Shown piece after piece: positions 10,403-20,724 of a stretch of DNA of 64,000 nt (the stretch's first letter is position 1; each line of letters begins with the position of its first letter). The notes beneath the pieces are model-generated. The model ran no database searches. It was not told the origin of the DNA and was given only the letters and a program-made list of their open reading frames with translations. The translations under genes were made by a program, and so were the position numbers. Source of the stretch: Pyropia yezoensis (taxonomy: Eukaryota; Rhodophyta; Bangiophyceae; Bangiales; Bangiaceae); assembly GCA_009829735.1 (NCBI GenBank), contig CM020620.1:8820545-8884544 (forward strand), in the 5' to 3' direction.

Positions 10403-11473
10403 ATTGAGGCAACCACAAGACGCCCCCGACAAGCACGCTTCCAATTAAGATCTTGTTAGTCGCGTGCTAACCAAGACCACCGGACACCTACCCGAGAAAA
10501 CTGAAATCAACGACATCATGTCCATAAGCCAATGTGATCAAGACCTTGCCACCCTAGACCAAGAGTACAACGCGGACCCCGAGTTTGCCGACCTACTCAA
10601 GGTATCTCCCTACCCGCTTCACATGAGGTTGTTGAAACGAGGTGACCGTACGTGCATCTCCGTTGGTACTCTACGGGTTAGGGAAGTGTAAGGATCTCCC
10701 CCCTGATCCCATGGTCATACCTATACGATATTATCTGCGACCTCTCCTTACAGATCCTGCCGAACCAACTCCTGGCAACATGGATCAATTTCCTTGTATT
10801 GTGGGCCATGACGCGGAGTACCTTCCAGACTCATGATGAGTCAGCCGCTGTCTCACGGTGTCTGCTGGCCGCACAACAGCGGCCATCGACAACGCATCAT
10901 GGCCTGTCGAAAGGCGCCACCGTCAGCACCCATGACGAGCCACATCTGCCACAGCTGGCGAGTCCGTTAGAGTGTCCTCGCTGCAGCATTGCAGCGATGT
11001 GACTGGCTAGCCGGCTGGCAGATTCGATCGACTCGATCGAACCGTGCTTACACGCCTCTCGGATCTTCGGACCGCCTGGCGTCTGGGGCCGGCTCGGACG
11101 GCGCACTAGGCGCTGAACGCCGGAGCCCTTCGTTTGGGGCAAACTGGGGCTGCACTCCTTCAGTGCGCACGCCCGCCCATGCTTTGTTCTGAGAGCCATG
11201 TTTTGTTTTTGGGCCATTTTATGCCTACCGGCGGCGCAACGAGGAAGCACGTGCTTTGGGGCACCTGGCGTGCCCCGACGCGAGTATATAGTGCGTGGGT
11301 GTCGGCGCCACCGGGGGAGACCGGAGGGGCAACCACAGACACAGACCAAAGACGACATTAACCCTTTGAGCCCCCCTCGATCACCACCGTCTTCTTCCCC
11401 AGACCCACCACCGTCACCATCTCCATCCTCTTCCCCGCACCCTATCGTCCTTTTGGCTGGCACGGGTCGTTGA
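10403..11473 (-). repeat. Right arm of 3.6-kb palindrome
   Basis: Inverted copy of 7839-8931. A roughly 100-bp piece of it (10690-10792) also occurs in direct orientation just inside the arm at 10302-10402, so the centre was rearranged when the palindrome formed. Confidence 0.9.
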
Positions 11474-11535
11474 CACCATCACGAGTACGTTCAGGGCTGC
11501 CCAAGTGTGGGTTGCTTCCTCACAGTGAGGCACAC

Positions 11536-11765
11536 GGCCCGCGCCCCCTCCTCGTCAGCCACCCGCCCCACGCGCCCACCCTAGTAAGCAACCTGCTTCG
11601 CGCCCCCCTCCTCGTCAGGAACTCGACCCGCCCCCCCCCCCTCGTCAGTTACCCGGCGCGCGCCCCCCTCTCGTCAGTCACCCGCCCCGTGCCCCCGCCT
11701 CGTCAGTCACCCGCCCCGCGCCCCCACCTCGTTAGCCGCCCGCCCCGCGCCCGCCCGCTCGTCCA
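11536..11765. repeat. CTCGTCAGYCACCCGCCCC minisatellite
   Basis: About eight degenerate units of 22-28 bp built on CTCGTCAGTCACCCGCC plus a C-rich spacer. No gene is seen from 11474 to 12621 apart from this repeat and two hairpins. Confidence 0.75.
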
Positions 11766-12197
11766 CCTGGCTTCGAAGCACCGCAAGGCTGAAGACGCTT
11801 CGGTGCGGCTGGAGAGGCCAATGGAATGGCAGCCTGGCAGGACTTCTCTCGTCAAGGCCACCCGTCCCAGCGGCCGATGAATCGATGGTCGCCGTTTAAA
11901 CGTCGGTCCATTGCGAGGCGTGTGAGCGCGCCACGTGACGGCACATCCACTGTGATCCAGGGCCGTGATCCTTGCGCAATGGCCGAAGGTCGAGATCAGC
12001 AATGTGTAATGGAAGAAAAGAAAACGAGGACCTCAACAGATTCAATAATGTGAGCGCCGGACTTTTTTGTTAATTCCCGATTGCAAAGATCATCATCTGT
12101 CGATCTTTACGACTGCCGTGCCCGGAAAAAAGGCGCCACGTGGCTCGTTCTTCGCCAATCAATGGCCCCTTCCGAAGGCTTGCGGGTTGGTTCTCAG

Positions 12198-12240
12198 ACT
12201 ATCGCTCTCCTAAAACACGAGGTTTTAGTGGAGCGATAGT
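12198..12240. repeat. 43-base imperfect hairpin
   Basis: ACTATCGCTCTCCTAAAAC and its near-complement GTTTTAGTGGAGCGATAGT (17 of 19 pairs) surround a 5-base loop. GGCGATAGT near 12450 is a further inverted copy of the outer motif. The pattern resembles the end of a small foldback or MITE-like element. Confidence 0.6.
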
Positions 12241-12489
12241 GCCAGGACTATCGGATCGTAGGGTATGAACGTTGATTTTGAATAAAGGTGTATCGCAATT
12301 GCCGTAACTCTATTCTCGAACCGCGTCGAATCTGGTGCCGTTTTAGGCCTCGGTTGGTCCGTCCCACATTGCTGAAGAGCCCGATTTTGCCACGTTTAAT
12401 CTCCAGCGCTACGTTTCGTCGACCGGGCACGAATGTCGTCTAAGTTGGGCGATAGTCCACTTTGCTGGCTGTGCCCTAAAGCCCATACA

Positions 12490-12541
12490 AGCTCTGAGAT
12501 ATCCTCTTAGCCTAAAGTAGCTCGGAGGATAGCTCAGAGCT
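12490..12541. repeat. 52-base imperfect hairpin
   Basis: AGCTCTGAGATATCCTC (12490-12506) is complementary to GAGGATAGCTCAGAGCT (12525-12541) at 16 of 17 positions, with an 18-base loop. It lies about 80 bases outside the left end of the DIRS-like element. No transcript is implied. Confidence 0.6.
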
Positions 12542-12621
12542 ATTCTGCGTCGAGGAATAGCCAAGCCATATACGTGCCTCCATCTGAGGAATGAGCCATG
12601 GTGACACAACTTCCGTCTAAC

Positions 12622-13006
12622 TTGTCTATGCCCATGCAGGTAACTGCTTACTCGCTGCCGCCCCCCCACCTTCCCCCCTCCCGGCCGATCCCCCCCCCTT
12701 CACGCCGCCTGCCGCCTCGCGTCTGGCTGTCGCCCGCACTGTTGCCGTGGGTTGGCCCGGTCGTGGCTGTGGCTGCTGGCGGGGGAGGGTGATGGCGCGC
12801 CCTTGACCCGCCTCACACCCAGCGACGAGGCGCCGCCGGGCCAACTTTGGCCCGTGCGTGCACGCCGGCGGCCCTTGGACAACCCCTGTGAGGGGCAGAG
12901 AGAGGGGAGGGTGGGGGCGTGCGGGGTGCGGCCTCATTTGCCCGCGGCGCTGGCGGTGCGGGCTGCCGAGTTGGCCCGGCACGTCCGCCCCTTCTCCCGC
13001 GGCGAC
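12622..13006 (+). repeat. Left terminal repeat (A1) of the DIRS-like element
   Basis: TTGTCTATGC... aligns with 17430-17817 with few differences, mainly in poly-C length. It includes GGTTGGCCCGGTCGTGGCTG and GGGCCAACTTTGGCCCGTGC blocks, the latter a GGGCCAAC/TTTGGCCC palindrome. Confidence 0.85.
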
Positions 13007-13088
13007 TCGCCCGCCGCGTGAGCAGGGGCTCATCAATGCTGCGTGCCTGTGGCTACGACGCATTTTCTCGCCGGGGTCCTCCCTCGCG

Positions 13089-14398
13089 ATGGGCTCCAAC
13101 GACGGTGACGCGGCAGCCGCGTCTACCGAGGTGCAGGTCATTGCTGACCTCCAGGCGAAGCTGAAGACCGCGAAGGCTGCTGTGGTGGCCCTCCAGGCCG
13201 CGGCAAATGCAGACGCCCGGAAGATCCCGCCGCCCGCGCCGGCCGCCACTCCTGTTCTCGAAGGGCAACGTGTCAGCAGCGGAGCGGCCGGCGGCGGTGT
13301 CGCCGCCGCCGCCGGCGGCAGCACGGGCGGCGGGGAGCCCGCCAAAGGCGGCCCCCACGGCGGCGGCGGCAACGGCGGGTCGGGACCGTCGAGCTCCTCC
13401 TCCGGTGCCGGTCGCGGCGGGGATGGACGCCCCTCGCAGCGCTCGTCCTCGTCCTCGGACGAGCCAGAGCTCCTCCATGCCGCCGTTGACGATATCGACG
13501 CCATCATGATCGGGCGACTCGGCCCCTACCTCAAGGACTTTGAGATTCCTCGGCGCGTCGCCCGCCCGGCAGGTTTCTCCATTCTCTTTGAGCCCAGCGA
13601 GGTCGAATTCCGGGCTACCTTTGCCGACAATGTGCGAGACCGCATGGAGGCCACTTCCCTTTATCAAGTCTGTTATTGGCGCCAAGAAGCCATCAACGAG
13701 GCTACCAACGCCTATTACCACCACGAGGACTACACCCCGACCGAGCTTGAAGAGTGTCCCGGCGGGTACGTCATCTACCTCAAGCGCATCCATCGCATTG
13801 ACGTCAAGCGCTTTGACTACCTCGAGACGAAGCAGACGGACCAGCTGCCGGCGCGGGAGTTTGAGCGAGCAGACTGTAGCATAATACATACTCACCGATC
13901 GGCTTACCTAAAAGGTAGGTACTCGTAATGAGATGGGAACAAAACACCAAATCTGGCCGGAGATGTCAGGGATTACGCCCGGATGCGTAGTGGTTTGAGC
14001 GCGCCATTCCGCTTACTTCTCAACGGCCCGGGTTCGATTCCGACTCTCCGTTAACTACATTTTCGTTATTCCACACAGACCTTCTCCCCGTCAACCAGCA
14101 CCATGGCGCCGCCATGCGTCAGTTCCGGGCCCAACGGGACACCAACCGCATTAAAAACGCCGCCAAGGTCGCTGCCTACCAGGCGGGCGGCTGTGACGCC
14201 GCCGCTACCCCCAAGCCCAAGCCCAAGCCCAAGTGCAAGAAATACCAGGCTTGCAAACCGGGCGACGGCGGCGAAGGTGGCGGCCGCGATGGAGGCGGCG
14301 GCGATGGCGGAGGCGGTGGCGGTGGCCACGGTGGGGGCCGCAAACGAGGCCCTCGTGGCGGCGGCGGTGGCGGTGGCGCCGCCGCTGCGGACGCCTAG
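13089..14398 (+). CDS. ORF1 (Gag-like) of the DIRS-like element, interrupted by a 203-nt segment
   Basis: The first exon (ATG at 13089) has an Ala/Gly/Ser-rich N-terminus with a heptad-like stretch (EVQVIADLQAKLKTAKAAVV) and a conserved-looking second half (YLKDFEIPRRVARPAGFSIL and GGYVIYLKRIHRIDVKRFDY). A GT at 13876 and an AG at 14077-14078 bound a 203-nt insert. Joining 13875 to 14079 preserves the frame and continues as YLLPVNQHHGAAMRQFRAQR into a Lys- then Gly-rich basic tail ending at 14398. Capsid and nucleic-acid binding roles are inferred from position and composition. The tail overlaps the start of pol in another frame, as is common in DIRS elements. Whether the insert is spliced or is a disrupting element is open. 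Confidence 0.6.
13876..14078 (+). other. Intron-like insert with tRNA-like promoter boxes
   Basis: The segment starts GTAGCATAAT and ends TTATTCCACACAG, compatible with a spliceosomal intron. Within it (about 13959-14050) lie TAGTGGTTTGAGCGC, close to a tRNA A box and D arm, and GGTTCGATTCC, an exact B box, followed by CTCTCCG that can pair with an upstream CGGAGA. The T stem pairs poorly and about 19 extra bases separate acceptor and D arm. It is therefore at best a tRNA pseudogene or tRNA-derived SINE fragment. Confidence 0.4.
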
Positions 14399-16388
14399 AC
14401 CGGAATTTCCAGTCACGGCACTGGGGGTGGGCACCCCGGTGTCGGTGGGCGATCAAGCCCAGGCGGGCCCAGACCCCGGGATTCCGCCTTCTGCGCGTGT
14501 CCGCAGCCGGTTGGAGGGCTGGCGGCGGATAGGGGCAAGTCCCTTGGTCGTCGACACTTTAACCCAGGGCATCTACCTTCCTTGGACGCGCACCCCTCCC
14601 CGCTTGCGGAATAAGGGGTACGTGGTGGCCACGGCCGACAAGGACTACCTGGAGAAGGAGATTGTGCGTGGCCTGCTGCACGGCTTTTACCGGGAGCTGA
14701 CGGCGGAGGAGGCCGCTCAGGCCCACTGCATCGTAGGCGCGTTCGCTGTCACGTCGGGGGGCAAGCAGCGGATGGTGATCGACTACCGTCACCCCAACGC
14801 CTACCTGGCCGACAGGCGGTTCAAGTACGAGTCGTTGTTCGACCTGGCGCTGCAATTGCGGCCTTGGGACGCGTTCCTTTCGTGGGATATATCGCTCGCG
14901 TTTTGTTACCAGGAGATCATGCAGGCGGACCGCAAGTTCCTGTGCTTCACGGCGCTGGGGCGGGTGTTCGCGCCCATCGCGATGCCGTTCGGTCTGCGGC
15001 TGGCGTCGTACTACTGGACCAAGGTGTGCCGGCCGGTGGTGGCCGAGCTGAGGCGACTGGGGTTTAGCATTGTCGCTTACGTGGACGACTTTGGCGGGGC
15101 TCCCCCGTCGGCTCCCGATCAAGCGGCGACAAAGGACGTCGTGCTGGCGGGCGGCGACGTGGTACGGGACCTGCTGGCCAGTTTGGGGCTCAGCTTCCAC
15201 ACGCGCAAGGGTGTGTGGGACGGCCGCACCGCGTTGTCTTTGTTGGGCCACGTGGTGGCACGGGGCCTCTTCATTCTGAAGCCCAACCGTGCAACCAAGA
15301 TTATGGGGGCAACTGCCGGCCTCCTGGGTCGGGCGGCACACCACCGACGAAAAGTGAAGGCCCGCTCGCTGCGCCGCATCTGCGGGCTTGCCGTCACGTC
15401 GGCGGGTTTCCGCCTTCGGTCGCTGTACTCCACCCTCGGCGGCACCCAGACGGGCTGCGTTCGTCTGACTCACCAGGACTTACGGGACCTGGGGTGGTTG
15501 GCGGCGCTCACCACGCCCGCCGGTCTCGGCCGCGCTCTTTGGTCTCCCGCTTTTACCCATACGATGCACACCGATGCGAGGTTGTCGGGGTGGGGGGCCG
15601 TTCTGGACAACGCGACGCCGGCCAGGGGCTTCCATGCGCCCGCCTACGGTGGGGCTCATATCATCCTTTTAGAGTTGGTGACGGTCCGCCTGGGGCTGGA
15701 GAGCTTCCGGCGCTTTGTGTCGCGGCGCGACGCGTGGCTGTTGCTCAAGTCAGACTCGACCGTTACGGTGGGTGCCGTCAACGCAATGGCGTCCGAATCG
15801 CCCACGATTATGGAGGAGCTGCGGCGGATACACGCCCGCTGCCTTGCGTAGGGAATTCACATACGCGCGGAGCACCTCCCCAGCGCCGTAAACGCCTACA
15901 CCGACCGTCTAAGCCGGGAAGGGGACTCGACCGACTGGACGTTGTCGGCAGCGGCATTCCAGGATCTCGAGGAGCGCTTTGGCCCTCACACCGTAGACTG
16001 GTTTGCTTCGGCCAACAACGCGCGGTGCGGCCGGATTTACGCCAAGGACTGGGCGCCGGGTTGCGAGGGAGTAAACGCGTTGAAACACGACTGGCGCGGG
16101 GAGAACAAGTGGGCCAATCCTCCTTTCAACTTGATATCGGCAGTGGTGGACAATGCTATCCGCTCCGGCTGCGCCCTTACACTCGTGGCGCCTTGCTGGC
16201 AGGCGCAACCTTGGTACTGGCGCGCGGCAGAGGCGTGCACCTACCATTGGCGGCTGCCCGAGACTGTGGCGCGCTTTTGCCACGGGGCCAGCGCCAGGAA
16301 GGAGCTCAAGGCTCCGTGGGGCGTGGATGAATTCCGCTTCTCGGGCGCCGAGCCCAGGAGCCCGCCGCCCTACGCTTCGACCGCCTAG
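14103..16388 (+). pseudogene. RT-RNase H-methyltransferase polyprotein of the DIRS-like element
   Basis: The frame runs from 14103 to a TAG at 15849-15851 and continues in the same frame to 16388. The RT contains MVIDYRHPNAY, FLSWDISLAF, MPFGLRLASYYW and the catalytic AYVDDFGG (Y at about residue 326). RNase H follows (MHTDARLSGWGAVL, LELVTVRLGLESF and LLKSDSTVTVGAVN). After the stop come IRAEHLPSAVNAYTDRLSR and a domain with HTVDWFASANNARCGRIYAK and KWANPPFNLI. The NPPF motif is typical of the N6-adenine methyltransferase-like domain in DIRS pol. The in-frame TAG falls between RNase H and that domain, in a place with no obvious reason for regulated readthrough. I treat it as a disabling mutation. 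Confidence 0.8.
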
Positions 16389-17428
16389 TGGCGAAGCACG
16401 CCGGCCGTCACCTGGGTGCCCACGATGGTGCCCAACCCGCGCGCGCCCTCCTCACGGCCGCCTTCACTGACAACACCAAGCGGACATACATGGCCGCCTG
16501 GGACCGCCTAGCCACCTACTGCCACGAGGAGAACCTGTGCGCCCTACCCGCCTACTACACGACGGTGGCGGGCTACGTGGGGCGGACGCACGCGCGTGGC
16601 ACTGTGTCTGCCTCGTCCGTGGGTACTTACCTTTCCCCCGTGGACACCATTCATGAGCTGGCGGGCTATGAGCCCCCTACGGCCCACCCTATCTTCCAGC
16701 GGTTGCGCAAAGGGTACCCGCGCTTATCCGCAGCGGGGGCGGGCGCCATGCTCGAGTATTTGGGGCCGCTGGCGGCTACCAGCTTCCAAGAAATCTTAAT
16801 GTTGGGTGTGGCTAAGCCGTCGCCCGAACAGCGGCGTATTTGCGCCGGGCTGGTCTTAGCCATCCTTATGTTTAACGGGCCGGGCGCCGCCGCGGCTACG
16901 CGAGCGGCCGACCCTCACCTTTACGCCGCAGGGGCTGCACATTCAGCAGGCGTTCCACAAGAGCGAGACGCGCACGTGCGCGCGCTGTGCCTTCCTTGTG
17001 CCCGTGCACCCAGCCGGCTACGCCTCGGACCCGCCGCTGACCTTCCTACGCGCGTACGGGCGCGACTTTGCGGCAGCGGGCGGGTCGGCCTGGGCGCCCT
17101 TTTTGCCAGGCTGGGGCAGCTCCCCGGCCCTCGCGTGACCTCGCGGTGGCTGTGCCAGGCCCTCACCAGGCTCGGCGCCACACCGCCGGTGGGTGTGAGA
17201 TGGTCTATAAAGTCCCTGCGGAGCGGGGCAGCCACCGCGGCCAACGCCGTCGGCGTGCAGCTCCCGGTCGTCGCGGCGTACATGGAGCACGCGGGACCGG
17301 CGGTCGCCGCGCGCCACTATATCTACGCGCGGCTGCTCCCGTCGGCCGCGGCCTGGGAGTTCTTTGGCCGTTACCTCTCCGACTGGTCTGGCATTCTCGG
17401 CCCCGCCCGCAAGGGTGGTTACGCATAA
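16388..17428 (+). pseudogene. Tyrosine recombinase of the DIRS-like element, frameshifted
   Basis: The N-terminal part (TKRTYMAAWDRLATYCHEEN and SVGTYLSPVDTIHELAGYEP) and the C-terminal part (SLRSGAATAANAVGVQ followed by HAGPAVAARHYIY) are in one frame and match DIRS-type recombinases. The usual HxxR of the catalytic core reads KSLR. Between about 16910 and 17135 the sensible protein (LTFTPQGLHIQQAFHKSETR, then CARCAFLVPVHPAGYASDPP) is in a different frame. Two compensating frameshifts are thus present. The first catalytic arginine region reads FNGPGAAAATRAAD; Arg to Gly there is possible but inferred. The enzyme would integrate the circular cDNA; this copy looks inactive. Confidence 0.75.
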
Positions 17429-17429
17429 T

Positions 17430-17817
17430 TTGTCTATGCGCATGCCGGTAACTGCTTACTCGCTGCCGCCCCCCCCCCCCCCCCCCCACCCCAGCCGGTC
17501 CCCCCCCCTTTACGCTGCCTGCCGCCTCGCGTCTGGCTGTCGCCCGCACTGTTGCCGTGGGTTGGCCCGGTCGTGGCTGTGGCTGCTGGCGGGGGAGGGT
17601 TCTGGCGCGCCCTTGGCGCGCCTCACACCCCGCAACGAGGCGCCGCCGGGCCAACTTTGGCCCGTGCGTGCACGCCGGCGGCCCTTGGACAACCCCTGTG
17701 ACGGGGAGAGAGAGGGGGGGGGTGGGGGCGTGCGGGGTGCGGCCTCACTTGCCCGCGGCGCTGGCGGCGCGGGCTGCCGGGTTGGCCCGGCACGTCCGCC
17801 CCTTCTCCTACGGCGAC
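17430..17817 (+). repeat. Right internal repeat (A2) of the DIRS-like element
   Basis: Direct copy of 12622-13006, starting TTGTCTATGC two bases after the recombinase stop codon. A short flanking motif, GGCCCCGCCCGCAAGGGTGG before it and GGCCCCGCCCGCAAGAGTGG after it (about 18021-18040), forms the B1/B2 pair. Confidence 0.8.
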
Positions 17818-17992
17818 CCATCCGCCCACCCTGCGCTTCCCTCAGCTTGGCGGTCTTGGCCGGCGCCATCCGCCCCTTCTTCCTTCGCCCGTGACCACGC
17901 CTCCAGTCTCCCCCGGGCTCCCTCGGTGTGTGTTCAGCGAGGAGTCTGTTTGCCTTGTTTGCATCCTCTACGAATCGTTGGAGTTCTGTGAC

Positions 17993-17998
17993 AATAAA
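17993..17998 (+). terminator. Candidate polyadenylation signal of the DIRS-like element
   Basis: AATAAA lies in the 3' region between A2 and the B2 motif, on the coding strand and downstream of all ORFs. The position fits a transcript end, but no direct evidence is available. Confidence 0.4.
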
Positions 17999-18261
17999 TC
18001 TGCGTCCAATTGGCTTTCCTGGCCCCGCCCGCAAGAGTGGTTATATTCGGAACTGATGGACGACAGGTGCAATTGTCCAGAACCCCAAGCCACGCTGGCC
18101 ACTCAGCGCCCGACCTTGCGGGTTTTTCACCGTGCTCCAGAAATAAGTGGACTGCAATGTCCCAAGCATGTCTGGGGAAGGTCAGAATATTGCTCAACCC
18201 GATATATAGACATGCTCTAAGCTATCGCTAAGAAAACTAGCTGGATGGGTTTGAGTTTTAC

Positions 18262-20269
18262 GGTACGTTGCACAAAAAAGATACATCGATGTTCTTCTCC
18301 GCTCGGGCGCGGGCAGGACACCGGCTGTGACGAGGTCCACGGCCCCCATGCTGACAGAAGGATCACAGAGGTCCATGCGAACTCCTGAGGTTCCTGGGTC
18401 TCCTGGCTGGTGCACCGCTCTCAGGGACACCCTGGGTGGACCGGTTGCTTGCGACCCTGAAATGGGGACTGCCTTTTCGGATTGTTTTGCTCGTCTCGGG
18501 GGTCGGACCGGGCCCATGTCCTAACTGAGGCATGGAAGAGGGGTGATCGATTTTGGGGAGGAGCCGGGGGGCACCAGGAGGCCATTGTTTTGAGAATATT
18601 TTTCCGTGCCCGAGTCCCCGTTCTTGAGAGGGACGTTCGTGGGGAAAATGTTCCATGTCATGGGCTCGTTTGATTAGTATACGAAGAAGCCTGGCACACA
18701 TGTGTACCATGCCCTTTCGGGCACGATCGGCAGGTGCCCCGCACACCTCCTCATGAGGCGGTCTCCCCCCCCCCTGCCTCTCCTGTTCCCCTCTCCTGGT
18801 CCAGGCACCTCGGGGAGACAACCCCCCCCAGCCCTCTACCCTCCGCGGCGGTCCCTCATGCGGGGACTTAGGCGGGTCCACCTTCGGCGAACGGAGCGCG
18901 GTGCGGGAGGGTGTGCCCAGATGGGTGCGTAGGCGCTAACAGTGCGCGGCCCCAGGGAGCAAGGGGGAAGACGTCGCGCGCATGAGAAGCGTGGGGGGGG
19001 GGGGCATGGTTCATGTGAGAAGCGGCGCGAGTGCACGAGAAGCCTTGGTGCTTTTTAGCTTGTCGGGCTGATCGCCACCGCCCCTCCCAAGGGCCCTCAA
19101 AGTCGGTCCCCACAATACCTTGCGCCATTCCAACACCAGATTCTCCCCCCTCCCGCTGCACCAGAAGTACCCCGCCCCGCCGCGCATATCCCTACTGCCC
19201 ATTGGTGCCGCCGCGCCCGACCTCCTGCGCCCGCAATAGAAAAAAAAAAAGCCTGCGCAGGCGCGGGCACCGGCGCTGGTGGCGCAAGCACCACCGCCAC
19301 TACAGCCGCCGCCGCCCACTCCACTCCAGGTGTAACAGTGGCTTTACCCCGCCCGTCTTCCCCTCACGCAGACGAACACGAGCCCGGTACCCTCATCCAG
19401 CTATCAATTCTCTCGCCATCGCCGCAGATGCCCGCGTCCAAAAACGCGTGACCGGACTCCCCTCAACGAAGCAATCAACGTCCTCTCCCCGCCCCTCGCC
19501 AAAATCGGACGCCACCGCCGCTTACAACGCTCTCCCTGCGGCCTAAGCGCGGCTGCCGCCACCACACCCCTCAGCCCAAACACCGACCTCACAGTCCCCA
19601 CCGACTGGCCCCCCCCTCACGAAGCGCCACCATCGTCCCCCCGCCCTCCCCCTGAAACCGTCCCCGCGGCCACCTGCCCCCCTCCCCCCCACTCCCCCAG
19701 ACACCTGCGCCACGATTGCCCCCCCCGTAAAAACGTAGCCACAGTCGCTTGTGGCCTGCCCCCACCACACCAAACGGTCCACGCGACCGCCTGCCGCCCA
19801 CTCCCCCCCCCCGCTGAACACTCTCGCCGCCACTACCCCCCCAAAAACACATCGCCACAGCCGCCTGTGGCCTGCCCGCCGTCGCGGCCGCCTCGGCAGC
19901 CGCCGCGGCGGCCGCCGTGACAGCCGTGTAGGCGTTGGTCGCCGCCGTCGCCGCGTCGGCCGCCGCCGCGGAGGCCGCCGTCGCCATCGCCACCGCCGCG
20001 GTCACGACCGACGCCGCGTCGGCCGCTGCGGCATGCTTCACAGGCACCACGGTAGGCGGGGTGGCCGCCACCGCGGGCAACGGCAGTGGCGGGGCGACGG
20101 CCATCACCCCCTCGGCTACCGCGCCCGCGGTCGCAACCGACTCCTCCTGTACCGTCGCCGTCGCAATCGCCGCCGCCGTCTTCTCACTCCCCTGCACCGC
20201 AACCTCGTCGTCGTCGCCGCCGCCGCCCTCGTCGCCGTCGCTGTCCTTGCCGCCGTGACCGTCGCCGCC

Positions 20270-20300
<31 letters not shown>

Positions 20301-20407
20301 CCGCTGCCGCCGCTGCCGCCGCCGCTACCGTTGCCGTCGCTGTCGCCGTCGCCGTCGTCGCCGTCGTCACCGTCGTCGCCGTCGTCGCTGTCGTCGTCCT
20401 CGTCGCT

Positions 20408-20459
<52 letters not shown>

Positions 20460-20724
20460 ACGTCCCCACCGTCGTCGACGCCGACCACGGCACCAGCTCC
20501 ACCCCCCGTGTCGCGGCCCTCCCACCGAGCGTGCCCCCCTCCGGCTGTCCCGCCTGATGAGCACGCTTGCTGCGGTTTCCCGGATGGGATTCACCGCGCC
20601 CCTTGTTGGGCCCATTACACCGGGTCATACCGTGAAGGCACCTGATTGGCGCAGGCCCGTGGCCCGAAGGTTCTCGGAGGCTTGAGAAAAGTATGCTCGA
20701 TGTATCTTTTTAGTGCAACGTACC
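18262..20724. mobile_element. 2.46-kb segment bounded by 28-bp terminal inverted repeats
   Basis: The left end GGTACGTTGCAC... (18262-18289) and right end ...GTGCAACGTACC (20697-20724) are reverse complements at 27 of 28 positions. No transposase is visible inside, so any element would be non-autonomous. No clean target duplication is seen. The interior is GC-rich with no reliable ORF; its most striking content is the trinucleotide tract at 20238-20470. The superfamily cannot be assigned. Confidence 0.55.
20238..20470. repeat. GCC/GTC trinucleotide repeat
   Basis: A long mixed (GCC)n and (GTC)n tract. Read on the minus strand it gives Asp/Gly repeats inside a 299-codon open frame (19589-20488) that has no other domain-like sequence. 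I regard that frame as a by-product of the repeat. Confidence 0.8.

Larger units (their letters stand above)
12622..18050 (+). mobile_element. DIRS/PAT-like tyrosine-recombinase retrotransposon
   Basis: The unit carries, in order, an ORF1 (gag-like), RT-RNase H, an adenine-methyltransferase-like domain and a tyrosine recombinase, which is the DIRS-order gene set. It has no integrase. A roughly 385-bp terminal repeat is present at both ends in direct orientation (12622-13006 and 17430-17817). A short motif at the recombinase 3' end (about 17400-17427) recurs at about 18020-18046. This A1...B1-A2...B2 layout is the split direct repeat pattern described for PAT and Volvox Kangaroo elements, not the inverted repeats of DIRS1. 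The element is decayed: one in-frame stop and two frameshifts. Confidence 0.8.

Noticed and set aside
12626-13507. 293-codon minus-strand frame over the DIRS terminal repeat and ORF1
   Set aside because: Low-complexity antisense shadow; part of it repeats at 17510-18034 only because the terminal repeat does.
13959-14050. Functional tRNA gene
   Set aside because: B box is exact but the T stem has mismatches and about 19 extra bases separate acceptor and D arm; kept only as tRNA-like.
19589-20488. 299-codon minus-strand frame with Asp/Gly repeats
   Set aside because: The frame is produced by the GCC/GTC trinucleotide tract and has no domain-like sequence.
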